Positions 9,058 through 19,900 of a stretch of DNA of 64,000 nt are shown in pieces (position 1 is the stretch's first letter; the number at the start of each line of letters is the position of its first letter). Where the stretch lies: assembly GCF_018100785.1 (NCBI RefSeq), contig NZ_JAGJEC010000003.1:124001-188000 (forward strand). The letters run 5' to 3'. This DNA comes from Maribacter sp. MMG018. Its GTDB lineage: Bacteria > Bacteroidota > Bacteroidia > Flavobacteriales > Flavobacteriaceae. The notes below the pieces were generated by a model, which was given only the letters and a program-made list of their open reading frames with translations, ran no database searches and was not told the DNA's origin. Position numbers and translations under genes: made by a program.

Positions 9058-10797
9058 ATGAAAAAGAAATTAATTTATTCAATAACACTTACATGCATGA
9101 TGCTGGGTGCATGTAGTGACGACTTTACGGAAATTGCTCCGACAGGGGCTCTTTCTGATGAAGCCTTACAAAATGCTACCGGTGTAGACCTAAAGTTGAC
9201 CGCTGCATACTCTGTTATGGACGGTGAACGTATTAACAGACAAGGTGAAGGTGTTGCTGCAGGTGGTGACAACTGGTGGACCGATGTAGTTGCAGATGAC
9301 GCCCATAGAGGAAGTACAGACGGTGATAACACTGCATTGTTTCAGGTTGAAACATTGGATTGGCAAACCGGTAATAACTGGTTTCTTGGAAGGTGGAGTG
9401 CACTTTTTGGTGGGGTAAACCGTGCCAATGCCGTTATCTCGCTCATAAACCAAATTCCAGACGGCGATTTTACCCAACAATTGGGAGAAGCCCAATTTTT
9501 AAGAGGGTATTTCAATTTTGAATTACAGAAATTTTATGGAAACGTTCCTTTTATCTCTGTAGAGAATTTGGACAACCAAGAATTTAACCAACCTAATCCT
9601 GGACCAATTTGGGCGGAAATCGAAGCTGATTTTCAAGCTGCAATTGACAATTTAGGATCAGATGTTGTAACAGGAAGAGCTAATTCTTGGGTAGCAAAAG
9701 CCTTTTTGGGAAAAGCTTATTTATACCAAGAAAAATGGGACGAAGCTTTTACCTTGTTAAACGAAGTGGCTACCGAAAGTCCTTATGAACTAAATAGCGA
9801 ATATGTGAACAACTTCAACTTTGTTGGGGAAAACAGTGCAGAATCTATGTTCGCAATTCAATTCGTTTCAGATGACGGACGTTCATATAATGGTAATGGT
9901 GCCGGTACATTGAACTTCCCTGGTGGTGGACCATTGGAAACTTGTTGTGGTTTCTACCAACCGACCCAAGATTTGGTAAATGCGTTCCAAACAGATGGTA
10001 GTGGTCTTCCTTTATTGGATAATTACGCGGCAACAGATGTTACTAATGATTACGGAATTGAGAGTGACGAACCTTTTACTCCACATGCAGGGCCTTTAGA
10101 TCCAAGATTGGATTACACCGTATCTAGAAGAGGCATCGATTATAATGGTTTTGGGCCTAATCCAGGAAAAGAATGGATAAGAGCTACCTTTGCCGATATT
10201 TCCGGTCCTTATTTACCTAAAAAGAACGTATACCAAGCTGATGAAGTAGATGCCAACCGCGGTACAGGTGGTTGGGGGTCTGATTGGTCCGGTATCAACT
10301 ACAACATCATGCGTTTTGCCGATGTTCTGTTAATGGCCGCTGAAGCTGCTGTAGAAAAAACGAGTCCAGATCTTCCTTTGGCACTTGAGTATGTAAACCA
10401 AGTAAGAAACAGGGCAAAAAACATGACCTATGTTCAAAATGAAACTGGTGATGCTCCTGCTGCCAACTATCAAATAGAGCCATACGCTGCTTTTCCTAGT
10501 CAAGATTTTGCTAGAAAAGCGGTTCGTTTTGAGCGTCGTTTAGAATTTGGTATGGAAGGTCATCGTTTGTTCGATTTAAGAAGATGGGGTGTTGCCGAGG
10601 AAACTATCAATACCTACATCCAAAACGAAGGTGAAGACTTTACCATAGAAAAAGTTGTTGATGGAGAAACTGTTACGATAAGCGCTGGATATGACAGTAA
10701 ATTCAAAACATATACAGATAAACATAATCTGTTCCCAATTCCAGTAAATGCTATTGACCAAAGTGGTGGAGTTCTAACTCAGAATCCCGGTTACTAA
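9058..10797 (+). CDS. SusD/RagB-family nutrient-binding lipoprotein
   Basis: A 579-residue surface lipoprotein that forms the lid on the SusC barrel. The signal peptide ends in a lipobox (MLGAC, Cys19). An N-terminal SusD-like region with TPR helices (RGYFNFELQKFYG, AKAFLGKAYLYQ) leads to the C-terminal family signature RFADVLLMAAEAA and VRFERRLEFGMEGHRLFDLR, ending with the usual LFPIP and LTQNPGY. It is clearly cotranscribed with susC (4-nt gap) and the pair is closed by a strong terminator. Ligand unknown. Confidence 0.96.
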   Translation: MKKKLIYSITLTCMMLGACSDDFTEIAPTGALSDEALQNATGVDLKLTAAYSVMDGERINRQGEGVAAGGDNWWTDVVADDAHRGSTDGDNTALFQVETLDWQTGNNWFLGRWSALFGGVNRANAVISLINQIPDGDFTQQLGEAQFLRGYFNFELQKFYGNVPFISVENLDNQEFNQPNPGPIWAEIEADFQAAIDNLGSDVVTGRANSWVAKAFLGKAYLYQEKWDEAFTLLNEVATESPYELNSEYVNNFNFVGENSAESMFAIQFVSDDGRSYNGNGAGTLNFPGGGPLETCCGFYQPTQDLVNAFQTDGSGLPLLDNYAATDVTNDYGIESDEPFTPHAGPLDPRLDYTVSRRGIDYNGFGPNPGKEWIRATFADISGPYLPKKNVYQADEVDANRGTGGWGSDWSGINYNIMRFADVLLMAAEAAVEKTSPDLPLALEYVNQVRNRAKNMTYVQNETGDAPAANYQIEPYAAFPSQDFARKAVRFERRLEFGMEGHRLFDLRRWGVAEETINTYIQNEGEDFTIEKVVDGETVTISAGYDSKFKTYTDKHNLFPIPVNAIDQSGGVLTQNPGY

Positions 10798-10821
10798 TCA
10801 ATAGTAAATTAAAAACAATGG

Positions 10822-10849
10822 AAAAGGGCGTTTATAACGCCCTTTTTTT
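10822..10849 (+). terminator. Rho-independent terminator of susCD
   Basis: AAAAGGGCGTT, a TAT loop and AACGCCCTTTT form an 11-bp stem running into seven T residues. It lies 25 nt after the susD stop and separates susCD from the FG-GAP genes. Confidence 0.85.
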
Positions 10850-10965
10850 ATGGTCAAAAATTAATGAAAGATTAAGGAAAAATTAAACCCGACAACCTAA
10901 AGCTAACAGAAGATTAAAAACCTCTTCTTTTTTAAGACATAATTTAAAAAACAATAGCTTTTAAC

Positions 10966-10973
10966 TAAATTTG
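10966..10973 (+). promoter_or_regulatory. Possible -7 element for the UnbV/FG-GAP gene
   Basis: TAAATTTG matches TAnnTTTG exactly but no TTG sits 17-23 nt upstream. It lies about 98 nt before the chosen ATG at 11071. Confidence 0.3.
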
Positions 10974-11070
10974 TCTAAATATCATTTTATACAATATCAT
11001 TGAGATATTTTGCTGTCATTTTCACTATATGACCCATATATACCATTCAACCAAATTATCACAAAGTTCT

Positions 11071-14000
11071 ATGAGGAAATTAATGTTTTTCACGATAACA
11101 ATTGTACTTGCTTTTTTTTCATGTAAAAAGGAAAAAGAAACCTTGTTCTCATTAATTCCATCGGATCGTTCAGGAATTACCTTTAACAATAAAATAGTTG
11201 AGACCGACAGCTTTAATATTCTAACGAGCGAATACATTTTTAATGGAGGTGGTGTTGCCATAGGTGATTTCAATAACGATAACCTGCCGGATATTTTCTT
11301 TTCTGGAAATCAGGTTTCCAACAAACTATACATAAACCAAGGAGACCTCGAATTTATCGATGTTTCCAAAGAGGCCAATATCGAAGCTACCAATAAATGG
11401 AATACGGGTATCGCCCTAGCTGACATTAACAACGATGGCCTTATGGATATCTATGTTTGCGCAGCTATGTTGGCCTCAGACGAAGAAAAAGCCAACATGC
11501 TTTTTGTAAATCAGGGAACCAACGATAAAGGTGTTCCTGTTTTTAAAGAAATGGCAAAACAATATGGTATCGCGGACATTGGTAATAGCATGGGAGCTAC
11601 ATTTTTTGATTACGACAAAGATGGTCTACTTGATCTATACGTTCTAAACAACGTGGATATACACATACTACCCGCTAACTATCGTAAAAAAATAACCGAT
11701 GGTACCGCTTTAAGCAATGACAAACTTTACCATAACAATGGTGACGGAACTTTTACCAATGTCACTGAAAAAGCCGGCATTACCATCGAAGGATATGGCC
11801 TTGGCCTAGCCATTGCCGATATCAACTATGATAATTGGCCAGATATTTACGTAAGTAACGATTATTTGACCAATGACATTCTGTACATTAACAACCAAGA
11901 CGGAACTTTCACCAACAAAATATCGGATTTTGTAAAACACCAGAGTAAATTTTCTATGGGGAACGATATATCGGACTTTAACAATGATGGTTACCTCGAT
12001 ATCATTACCCTAGATATGTTGGGGGAAACAAACCGAAGATTAAAGACCACCATTTCTAACAATAAATATACCAGCTATGTGCTTAACGATAGATATGGTT
12101 ACGAGTACCAATACAGTAGAAATATGTTACAAAAGGGGAACGGAAACGGTATACCCCATAGTGAGATCGGATTAATGTCAGGGGTTTCAAAAACAGATTG
12201 GAGCTGGTCTCCCCTATTTGCAGATATGGACAATGATGGTTACAAAGACCTTTTAATAACCAATGGATTTCCCCGAGATATTACGGACCTTGATTTTGGG
12301 GAATTTAAATTTAACACCAGTAGATATCTAAGCCCTGATAAGATATTAGATTCTATCCCGACCATTAAAATTCCTAATTATGCCTATAAATACGATGGTG
12401 CCAAGAAATTTGTGGACAAAGGAAATGATTGGGGCCTGAACATTCCCTCTTTCTCGAACGGTGCCGCTTTTGCCGATCTTGATAACGATGGTGATTTAGA
12501 CTACGTTGTGAACAACATAAACGACCCTGCCTTTTTATTTGAGAACAACCTAAACGACTCAAACGAAAAAAGTTCCAATTATCTAAATGTAAACCTCAAA
12601 GATTCCCAAACGAGGGGTATTGGGGCAAAATTGGTTTTAAGGTTCAATGATGGCTCATTCCAATATCACGAAAACTATCTTTACAGAGGTTATATGTCTT
12701 CGGTAGAGGGTATAGTACATTTTGGTTTGGGCACTGATAAAAAGATAAGTTCCTTAGAGGTTTTATGGCCAAATGGTTCGTATCAAAATATATCCGATGT
12801 TAGTATAAATCAAACAATATCGTTGAAGCAAAAAGATGCTGAACCAATAACCTCGAACAATCTAAAATTTCCTTTTGCCCCCAAGAACCATAAAAAACAC
12901 TTCGCTGAAGTATCTGAAAAAATTGGTGTGGAATACCAACACAAAGAGCTGGATATAATAGACTACAACGTTCAACGTATCTTACCTCACAAACTAACAC
13001 AAAATGGCCCATGCTTGGCCTCAGGCGATATTAACGGTGACGGTACCGAAGACTTTATTATCGGAAGCTCTGCAGGGTACTCACCAGTCATCTTTTACCA
13101 AGATGAAGAAGGAAACTTTAAGCAAAAGGTCTTGTTTGAAAATGAAGAGGACAAAAAATACGAGGAGGAAGGCATCGCCCTTTTCGATTTGGACAACGAC
13201 GGTGACCTAGACCTATACCTAGTTTCTGGTAGCAATGAGTTTATGCGGGACAACAGCTTATACCAAGACAGGCTATTTATTAACGATGGTAATGGTAATT
13301 ATGAATTGGCATTGGACAAAATGCCAAATATAAATGCCAGTGGATCGGTAGTTTCTGTGTATGATTATAATGATGATGGTTTTGACGACCTATTTGTGGG
13401 AGGAAGAACTCCCTTTTCTCAATATCCGCTGGCCGAAAATAGTTTTATATTAAAAAATGAAAATGGAAAACTAGTAGATGTAACCGATACCGATGCTCCT
13501 GAATTAAGAAAAATCGGAATGATCACCGATGCTTCTTGGGCCGATATTGATGCTGACGGACTAAAAGATTTAGTTGTTGTTGGTGAGTTTATGCCTATAA
13601 CCATTTTTAAGAACGAAAAATCACAACTTACTAAAATTGAAAACACCGGGATAGATAGCTTACTGGGTTGGTGGGAAAGTATAGAACCCTATGATATTGA
13701 CAAAGATGGCGATGTTGATTTTATTGTGGGCAATATGGGGGCCAACAACTTTTACCAACCATCAAAAGAAAAACCGGTAACGCTCATTTATAAAGATTTT
13801 GACAACAATGGCACTGTAGACCCAGTGATGTTCGCCTATTTTATGAATAGTTTCGACAATCCAGAATATAAATCCTTCCCTGTAAATTTCTGGGGAGACC
13901 TGTATGGCCAAAGTCCTTTGTTCAGATCAAAATACACTTCATATAAAGCATATGCCCAAGCTACGGAACATACATTGTTCAACGAAGAAGAACTTAAGGG

Positions 14001-14397
14001 AGCCAATACCTTATCCGGTAATTATGACAGAAGTATCTTTCTAGAGAATTTAGGAAATGGAAAATTCGATTACAAAGAACTTCCATGGGAGGCACAGTCC
14101 GCACCGATCAACGGGGCAACGGTTACCGATTATAACAATGATGGTTTATTAGATGTATTGCTGATAGGGAATGATCATGGAAACGAAATTTTTATTGGAA
14201 AATACGATGCCTTTAACGGCGCCCTATTACAAGGGGATGGAAAAGGAGGATTCTCTACCATAGACCCACAAACAAGTGGTTTTGTTGCCGAAGGTGATGC
14301 TAAGGATATAATTACCTTAAAAAATGCAGGTGGTGGCAATCCTTACATAATCGTGACTCAAAATAGAGGCCCGCTCAAAATTTTTCAAAAACAATAA
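11071..14397 (+). CDS. FG-GAP/VCBS-repeat lipoprotein with ASPIC/UnbV domain (CRTAC1-like)
   Basis: A 1108-residue lipoprotein. I start it at the ATG at 11071 because that puts a compact signal peptide (MRKLMFFTITIVLAFFSC) directly at the N-terminus; an ATG at 11029 would add 14 polar residues. Many FG-GAP/VCBS repeats with acidic calcium-type loops are visible (GDFNNDNLPD, ADINNDGLMD, DYDKDGLLD, DLDNDGDLDY), implying one or two beta-propellers. An ASPIC/UnbV domain lies at about residues 500-585 (GIGAKLVLRF, LEVLWPNGS). A second set of repeats follows. It lies downstream of susCD but behind a terminator. The family is common near SusCD genes in Flavobacteriaceae and its function is not known to me; a surface-exposed binding or scaffold role is inference. 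Confidence 0.85.
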   Translation: MRKLMFFTITIVLAFFSCKKEKETLFSLIPSDRSGITFNNKIVETDSFNILTSEYIFNGGGVAIGDFNNDNLPDIFFSGNQVSNKLYINQGDLEFIDVSKEANIEATNKWNTGIALADINNDGLMDIYVCAAMLASDEEKANMLFVNQGTNDKGVPVFKEMAKQYGIADIGNSMGATFFDYDKDGLLDLYVLNNVDIHILPANYRKKITDGTALSNDKLYHNNGDGTFTNVTEKAGITIEGYGLGLAIADINYDNWPDIYVSNDYLTNDILYINNQDGTFTNKISDFVKHQSKFSMGNDISDFNNDGYLDIITLDMLGETNRRLKTTISNNKYTSYVLNDRYGYEYQYSRNMLQKGNGNGIPHSEIGLMSGVSKTDWSWSPLFADMDNDGYKDLLITNGFPRDITDLDFGEFKFNTSRYLSPDKILDSIPTIKIPNYAYKYDGAKKFVDKGNDWGLNIPSFSNGAAFADLDNDGDLDYVVNNINDPAFLFENNLNDSNEKSSNYLNVNLKDSQTRGIGAKLVLRFNDGSFQYHENYLYRGYMSSVEGIVHFGLGTDKKISSLEVLWPNGSYQNISDVSINQTISLKQKDAEPITSNNLKFPFAPKNHKKHFAEVSEKIGVEYQHKELDIIDYNVQRILPHKLTQNGPCLASGDINGDGTEDFIIGSSAGYSPVIFYQDEEGNFKQKVLFENEEDKKYEEEGIALFDLDNDGDLDLYLVSGSNEFMRDNSLYQDRLFINDGNGNYELALDKMPNINASGSVVSVYDYNDDGFDDLFVGGRTPFSQYPLAENSFILKNENGKLVDVTDTDAPELRKIGMITDASWADIDADGLKDLVVVGEFMPITIFKNEKSQLTKIENTGIDSLLGWWESIEPYDIDKDGDVDFIVGNMGANNFYQPSKEKPVTLIYKDFDNNGTVDPVMFAYFMNSFDNPEYKSFPVNFWGDLYGQSPLFRSKYTSYKAYAQATEHTLFNEEELKGANTLSGNYDRSIFLENLGNGKFDYKELPWEAQSAPINGATVTDYNNDGLLDVLLIGNDHGNEIFIGKYDAFNGALLQGDGKGGFSTIDPQTSGFVAEGDAKDIITLKNAGGGNPYIIVTQNRGPLKIFQKQ

Positions 14398-14498
14398 TGG
14401 TTAAATTTACCCACGGACAGAAGGTATTATTCACAAATTTGTTGGTACCCCTAATATGCCGAATAGAAATTGAATACCGATATTGATACTTTATATAA

Positions 14499-16031
14499 AT
14501 GAAAGAAAAATCGATTATTAAAAATTTCATTGTCTCTTCTTTCATTTTATTAATTTTTATCGCCTGTACATCAAAAAAAGAAAAAAGAGCTGTAGCTCTT
14601 TACAAATCTTATTGCGCAAGTTGTCATCTATTACCCGAAATCAATGACCTTCCAAAACATATATGGCAAGATGGAGTGTTACCGGACATGGCCGCAAGAA
14701 TGGGAATTATAGATTCTACCAATGATCCGTTAAGGCGAATTTCCAGAAAAGAGCAAGTTGCTATCATGGAATCTGGCATATACCCTAGAACCCCCATGTT
14801 GCCTCAAGAAGATTGGTCTCTGCTTAGTGAGTATATAATTTCAATGGCACCAGATTCTTTAGATACCGAAAACAACAAACATAAAACGGAAGAATTAGTT
14901 CAATTTACACCAGAAGCAATACAGTTAGATAGCACCAAAGGGTCTTTAATAAGTTTTTTGACATTTGATCAAAAAGAAAAAACAATAATTAGTGCCGACC
15001 TCAACGGGAACCTCATAAAATATGATGCAAAAAAAGCAATCATAGCATCATCAGAAAAAACAGTAGATGCATTAACCACATATATTCAAAAAGATGGTAT
15101 AACATACATTACCTCTATAGGGTACTTAAACCCTTCCGAACGCCAGCGTGGTTCTTTAGATGTTTACAGGGACAGCATAAAGCTTAACAAGAAATCCATC
15201 ATTCTCCACAGACCCGTGCACACTTTAGTGGAAGATTTGAACAACGATGGTCGTAACGAGATTGTTGTAAGCGAATTCGGCAACCTAACAGGTAGTTTAT
15301 CCCTATTTCAAGAATCTGACGCCCATACCTTCGAAAAGAAAATTCTTTTAAACCTGCCCGGTACCATACGTACTATAGCAAAAGACCTGAACGGAGACGG
15401 AAAAACAGATCTTATGGCACTTACATCACAAGGGCAAGAAAGTATTGTTGCCTTTTACCAACAGCAAGACTTAAAATTTCAAAAAGAAACCCTACTCCGA
15501 TTCAGTCCCGTATCTGGCTCAAGTTGGTTCGAATTGATAGATTTTGATGGGGATGGCGATGACGACATAATAACCGTACACGGCGATAATGCCGATAAAA
15601 GTTATGTTCACAAACCATATCATGGGCTACGTATTCATATAAACAACGGGAAAAACGAATTTAACGAAGCATATTTTTACTCTTTAAACGGTGCTACCCG
15701 GGTCAACTGTGAAGATTACGACCATGATGGCGATATAGACTTTGCCATCGTGGCTACCTTCCCCGATTATGAAAAAAACCCAAACGGTTCATTTGTATAC
15801 TTAGAAAACAACAACCCCGATAATTTTGATTTTAAACCCTATAGTTTTGATACTTCTACTTTGGGCCGATGGTTTTTATTGGATTCCGGCGATGTAGACT
15901 CCGATGGGGACATAGATATTGTACTGAGTTCGTTTACCTATACATTTACCCCCGTACCGGATAATTTATATGATACCTGGAACAATTCGGATATTGATAT
16001 CATCATATTAAAAAACAACCTCGTACCCTAA
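14499..16031 (+). CDS. Lipoprotein with N-terminal c-type haem motif and FG-GAP repeats
   Basis: A 510-residue protein. The signal peptide ends in a lipobox (IFIAC, Cys23). It is followed almost at once by a c-type haem attachment motif, CASCH at residues 39-43, in a short cytochrome-like domain of about 100 residues; IYPRTPMLPQEDW could supply the distal methionine. The remainder holds FG-GAP/VCBS loops (DLNNDGRNEIVV, DLNGDGKTDLMA, DFDGDGDDDIITV, DYDHDGDIDFAI, DVDSDGDIDIVL), consistent with a beta-propeller. It lies about 100 bp downstream of the UnbV-domain lipoprotein and probably works with it. A monohaem electron-transfer lipoprotein is the reasonable reading; the redox partner is unknown. 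Confidence 0.82.
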   Translation: MKEKSIIKNFIVSSFILLIFIACTSKKEKRAVALYKSYCASCHLLPEINDLPKHIWQDGVLPDMAARMGIIDSTNDPLRRISRKEQVAIMESGIYPRTPMLPQEDWSLLSEYIISMAPDSLDTENNKHKTEELVQFTPEAIQLDSTKGSLISFLTFDQKEKTIISADLNGNLIKYDAKKAIIASSEKTVDALTTYIQKDGITYITSIGYLNPSERQRGSLDVYRDSIKLNKKSIILHRPVHTLVEDLNNDGRNEIVVSEFGNLTGSLSLFQESDAHTFEKKILLNLPGTIRTIAKDLNGDGKTDLMALTSQGQESIVAFYQQQDLKFQKETLLRFSPVSGSSWFELIDFDGDGDDDIITVHGDNADKSYVHKPYHGLRIHINNGKNEFNEAYFYSLNGATRVNCEDYDHDGDIDFAIVATFPDYEKNPNGSFVYLENNNPDNFDFKPYSFDTSTLGRWFLLDSGDVDSDGDIDIVLSSFTYTFTPVPDNLYDTWNNSDIDIIILKNNLVP

Positions 16032-16054
16032 TCTTTTTAAAGTATTGACAGGTT

Positions 16055-16774
16055 TTAGTTGTTTAATCGTTGCTCCATAAACCAATCATAGAGTTCATCA
16101 GTAGCATAAGCCCTTGTCCAAGCGTTATGACCAACATTTTCATATTTAGTAAAACGTACATCGTAGCCCATTTGCTTAAGTTTTGCCACCATAGTTTCCG
16201 ACTCCTCCACAGGAATCGATTTATCTTCGGCTCCGTGAAACACCCACATGGGCATCTTTTTATTTATCCAAGAAGCATACGGTAAAGGGGTCATACCACA
16301 AACAACGGCCATGGCCGCAAAGGTATCCGGATATTGCACAGCCATTTCCCAAGCTGCTCCCCCTCCCCTGCTCAATCCTGTTAAATAAACCCTGTTTTTA
16401 TCAACCCTATTATCAGAAACAACAGAATCCAACAACTGTTTTACCGCTCTTGTATTCCACCATTTTTTAGGATAAGGGTTTTGGGGTATCAATATCAGGA
16501 ACGGAAATTTCTTGCCATCTACTATGAGCTTTGGAGGGCCACTCTTTTTAGTCTCTCCGAGACTTTGCCCCGATTCACCACCACCATGTAAAAAAAGTAA
16601 TATTGGAAATTCCGTATTGGAATCCTTATCATAATCATCAGGATAGTATAAATAATAACTTAGTTTCTCCTTAACAGTGGTTTCGAACTCATCATCAATT
16701 AAGTTTGGACCTATTTGAGATGCACAGTTATTAAAAATTAGGAGTATTAGCAAATAGTGAATTTTCTTGACCAA
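16055..16774 (-). CDS. Alpha/beta-hydrolase (esterase/phospholipase-like) lipoprotein
   Basis: An exported esterase-type hydrolase. The catalytic triad can be read as Ser in GLSRGGGAAW, Asp in HGAEDKSIP and His in ENVGHNAWT. The oxyanion region is LFLHGGGESG. This fits the PHB-depolymerase/dienelactone-hydrolase-like esterases often annotated as phospholipase/carboxylesterase. I start at the TTG at 16774 because it begins a good lipoprotein signal (MVKKIHYLLILLIFNNC). An in-frame ATG at 16834 would add 20 residues with no clear n-region. It converges on the cytochrome/FG-GAP gene and lies just past the hairpin that ends the giant gene. Substrate unknown. Confidence 0.8.
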   Translation of the reverse strand: MVKKIHYLLILLIFNNCASQIGPNLIDDEFETTVKEKLSYYLYYPDDYDKDSNTEFPILLFLHGGGESGQSLGETKKSGPPKLIVDGKKFPFLILIPQNPYPKKWWNTRAVKQLLDSVVSDNRVDKNRVYLTGLSRGGGAAWEMAVQYPDTFAAMAVVCGMTPLPYASWINKKMPMWVFHGAEDKSIPVEESETMVAKLKQMGYDVRFTKYENVGHNAWTRAYATDELYDWFMEQRLNN

Positions 16775-16835
16775 CTTAATTGTTCTTATTTGCAATTCAA
16801 TATAGGCAAAACAACCTAAAAAAGCGAATACCACA

Positions 16836-16871
16836 TTACAAAGAACCCCAAGATTTAAAATCTCGGGGTTC
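16836..16871 (-). terminator. Hairpin at the 3' end of the giant gene
   Basis: GAACCCC at 16843-16849 pairs with GGGGTTC at 16865-16871, and AGATTT pairs with AAATCT across one mismatch. Read on the minus strand it is followed by TTCTTTG, a short, interrupted T-tract. It sits 34 nt after the stop of the 2897-residue gene. Confidence 0.6.
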
Positions 16872-16904
16872 CCTGAACATTATATAAATTAAATAAACTA
16901 TGTT

Positions 16905-19900
16905 CTATCTATACAGGGTAAAGTGGCCTACATAACGTGTCTCTTTACTCGCTAAAGCATTCACCACGTACCAATAATCTCCAGAAGGCAATTCTTTACC
17001 TTCGTAGGTACCGTCCCAGTTACTTACTTCGTTCAATATAGCGACTACCCTACCATATCTATCGTAGATCTTAACTTCTACGGTGTCAAAAAATTCGCGG
17101 TTCTTGGGCGACCATACATCATTTTCCCCATCACCATCCGGTGTAAAGAAATTGGGTATCTCCAACATACCGGTAAACTCGAAAGGTACTTCGACCTCTG
17201 CAACACATCCATTAGAGTCAACGACACGAACATTTACAGTACCACTGTCATTAGTGGTATAGACCGTTTCTTCTCCATAAGATTGTCCGTTAAAGAAATA
17301 TTCATAACCCCCATATCCGCCTTCGGCAGAAGCCGTAAGTTCGTTTGGTCCGGTCTTTATTGCCGATAGGGTCAATGGATTATAACTATCCACCGTAAAA
17401 TCTACCGAATTGGTACAACCGTTCTGATGATAGATATAAACGGTATGGTCTCCAGCCTGTAGATTACCCCATACATTTTCATCACCGGCGTTAGCGGTAA
17501 TGGCATCCGTTGGATCCAATGGATCTAACGCAAACATGAGATCGTTCATATCTACACTTGCCAGCATTTGAATCGTTACGGTACTGTTGGGGAAAATTCC
17601 CTCACAACCATATTGTACCAAGGGTTCTGCCGTTAGGTCTACCCCAATGCCTACAGTAATCAACTCAACCGTAGAACAAAGATTCGCATCTTGTACATGT
17701 ATCGCATATGACGCACCACCTTGTAAATTTTCAATTATTTGACCTGGAGTATACGGTGCAAATGTTCCTGTTCCCGTTTCATCCACAGGGTCTATCATTT
17801 CTATCTTATATTCAAAATAAGGAGTCGGGCTTACCAATGGATCATTAAACGGTGTTCCTCCAGTAATATTGAACGTTACAGTTCCATCATTGGCACCTAT
17901 ACACAATTCAGGAGTTGTTTGAATATCCACTACCTGCAGAACATCCGGTTCTGTTACAGTAATATAATCCTTTTCAAAACAACCGTTTTCATCTTGTATC
18001 AAAATTTCATAAGTACCTTGTGCAAGATCTTCAAACACATAGCTTCCCGGAGTGGCCGGATCACTAAAGAACTCGTTGAAGTTAGGTTCAATAGCAAATT
18101 GAATTAAGCCCACACCTCCAGAAAGTACCTCAACGGTAATGGTTCCATCCTCTTCTCCATTACAGGTAACAGGTGTGGAATAGGCATCAAAAGTTATTGG
18201 ATCTGGCCTAACTATCTCAAAAGGTCCGGCAATATCCATACAAGAACTACCACTAGTTACAGCGATATAATAATCGTCTCCTTCAGGAAGACCTTCAAAA
18301 GTACCGTTATCTTGTGGCCCCCTGAACAAAGTTGCAGAAGGATCAGGATTAAACGCATCTACGGGATCACCGTTATATAGGTAGAACGTATCATCACCTA
18401 CACCTCCGTTTACGAACGACTCTATTCTACCATCCAACTCCGAAGCACATGAAATGTCATCCGGTAGATTAGGTAAAATGGTGATACCGGTAGCATTTGT
18501 CATTGTAATACCGTTAGATCTAACCGCTAAACAAGTACTTGTTGCATTTATCTTTCTTACGTCAAATTGATACGTTATTCCCTGAACCCCGTTAATAAGA
18601 ACCGAAGTACCTGCCATCGGTAGCCATCCTCCTATGGTCACACCGTTCTCTACTCTCATATACTCATAAGTATAAGATGGATCGGGATTTTCTATGGATA
18701 GTCTCATTTCACCGTCTCCTCCACAACCAGGAACACGGGTCTGTACCAATAAAGGCTCTATTGGTGGTGGTGGATCCACATAATAGGGTTCCGTTACATA
18801 TAAACAGTCAAAACTTGAAGAAACTTCTATCGCATACCAACCGGCACTAATGAACCCTCCACTGGCACCTACAAATGTTGGGGTATTCTGCAAACCACTT
18901 GCAGATGCAATATCGGTATTGTCGTTACTGTTCAAGTACAATAATCTATAATTATAGCCTGCTCCTGGGAAACCTCCCGTAGCTCCTGCCAATGCCGTAG
19001 TCGCATCTCCAGAAGTAGGATCATAGGCTTCAAGAATTGCATTGTTTCCGTTCGGACAATCCAACCCTTGCGGTTGTCTTATACCTGCATCTATTTGTGG
19101 AACCTCTTCCAATTCAATTTCAAATGTACTAGAGCACAATTCCGAATCCCTTATCTGTACTTGATAAAATCCGAATGAAAGTCCGGTAAACTCGTTATTA
19201 TTAGAATAAGGAGCTATTTCAGAGGTATAGGTGGCACCACCGTCCAAACTTAACATTAAACGATACTCATAAGGAGAATCGTCCCATCCACCTGTACCGG
19301 TAGCCTCTATTTCTCCACTATCGTTACCACAACCAACATTACCGACCGAAGTCGCAGTTACCTGCAATGCCCCATTAGGTGTTCTAATATTGGCTACATT
19401 ACTATCATTTGAGCAATAAGGTTCATCTACGGATACTATCTCTACAATGAAATTTCCACCAGGTAAGCCCGTAATTCTCGCAGGGTCGCCATTGACATCG
19501 GGGAAATTATTGGTATCAAAACTACCACTTGCCAACGAGGTTGTTTTGGTTACATCGGAAGCTTCATATACATTATAATCATAAACACCGGAAAAGTCGG
19601 TTACTTCTATAAACAACTCTCCGTCACTACTTCCAAAACAACTTACAGGTTTAGCCTCGGAAATAGAAATTGTAGGTAATTGTGGTTCTGCCACCGTATG
19701 TACTGGCATAGGATAAGTACACCCGCCAACGTTATCGATAACTTCAAACAAATAATCGCCTGAAGCTGGTAAATAAACATCCACAAAATTATCACCAGGA
19801 TTGTTGGTATAATTTGGTACTGGTACGGCAGAAACCGTCTGTATTGTAAAGTCGGTAGTACCTATCACTTCAATTCGCACCCTCTCATCATCCCTACAAT

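Noticed and set aside
16775-16834. ATG start at 16834 for the esterase
   Set aside because: The added residues do not form a signal-peptide n-region, whereas the TTG at 16774 starts a standard lipoprotein signal; the longer form cannot be fully excluded.
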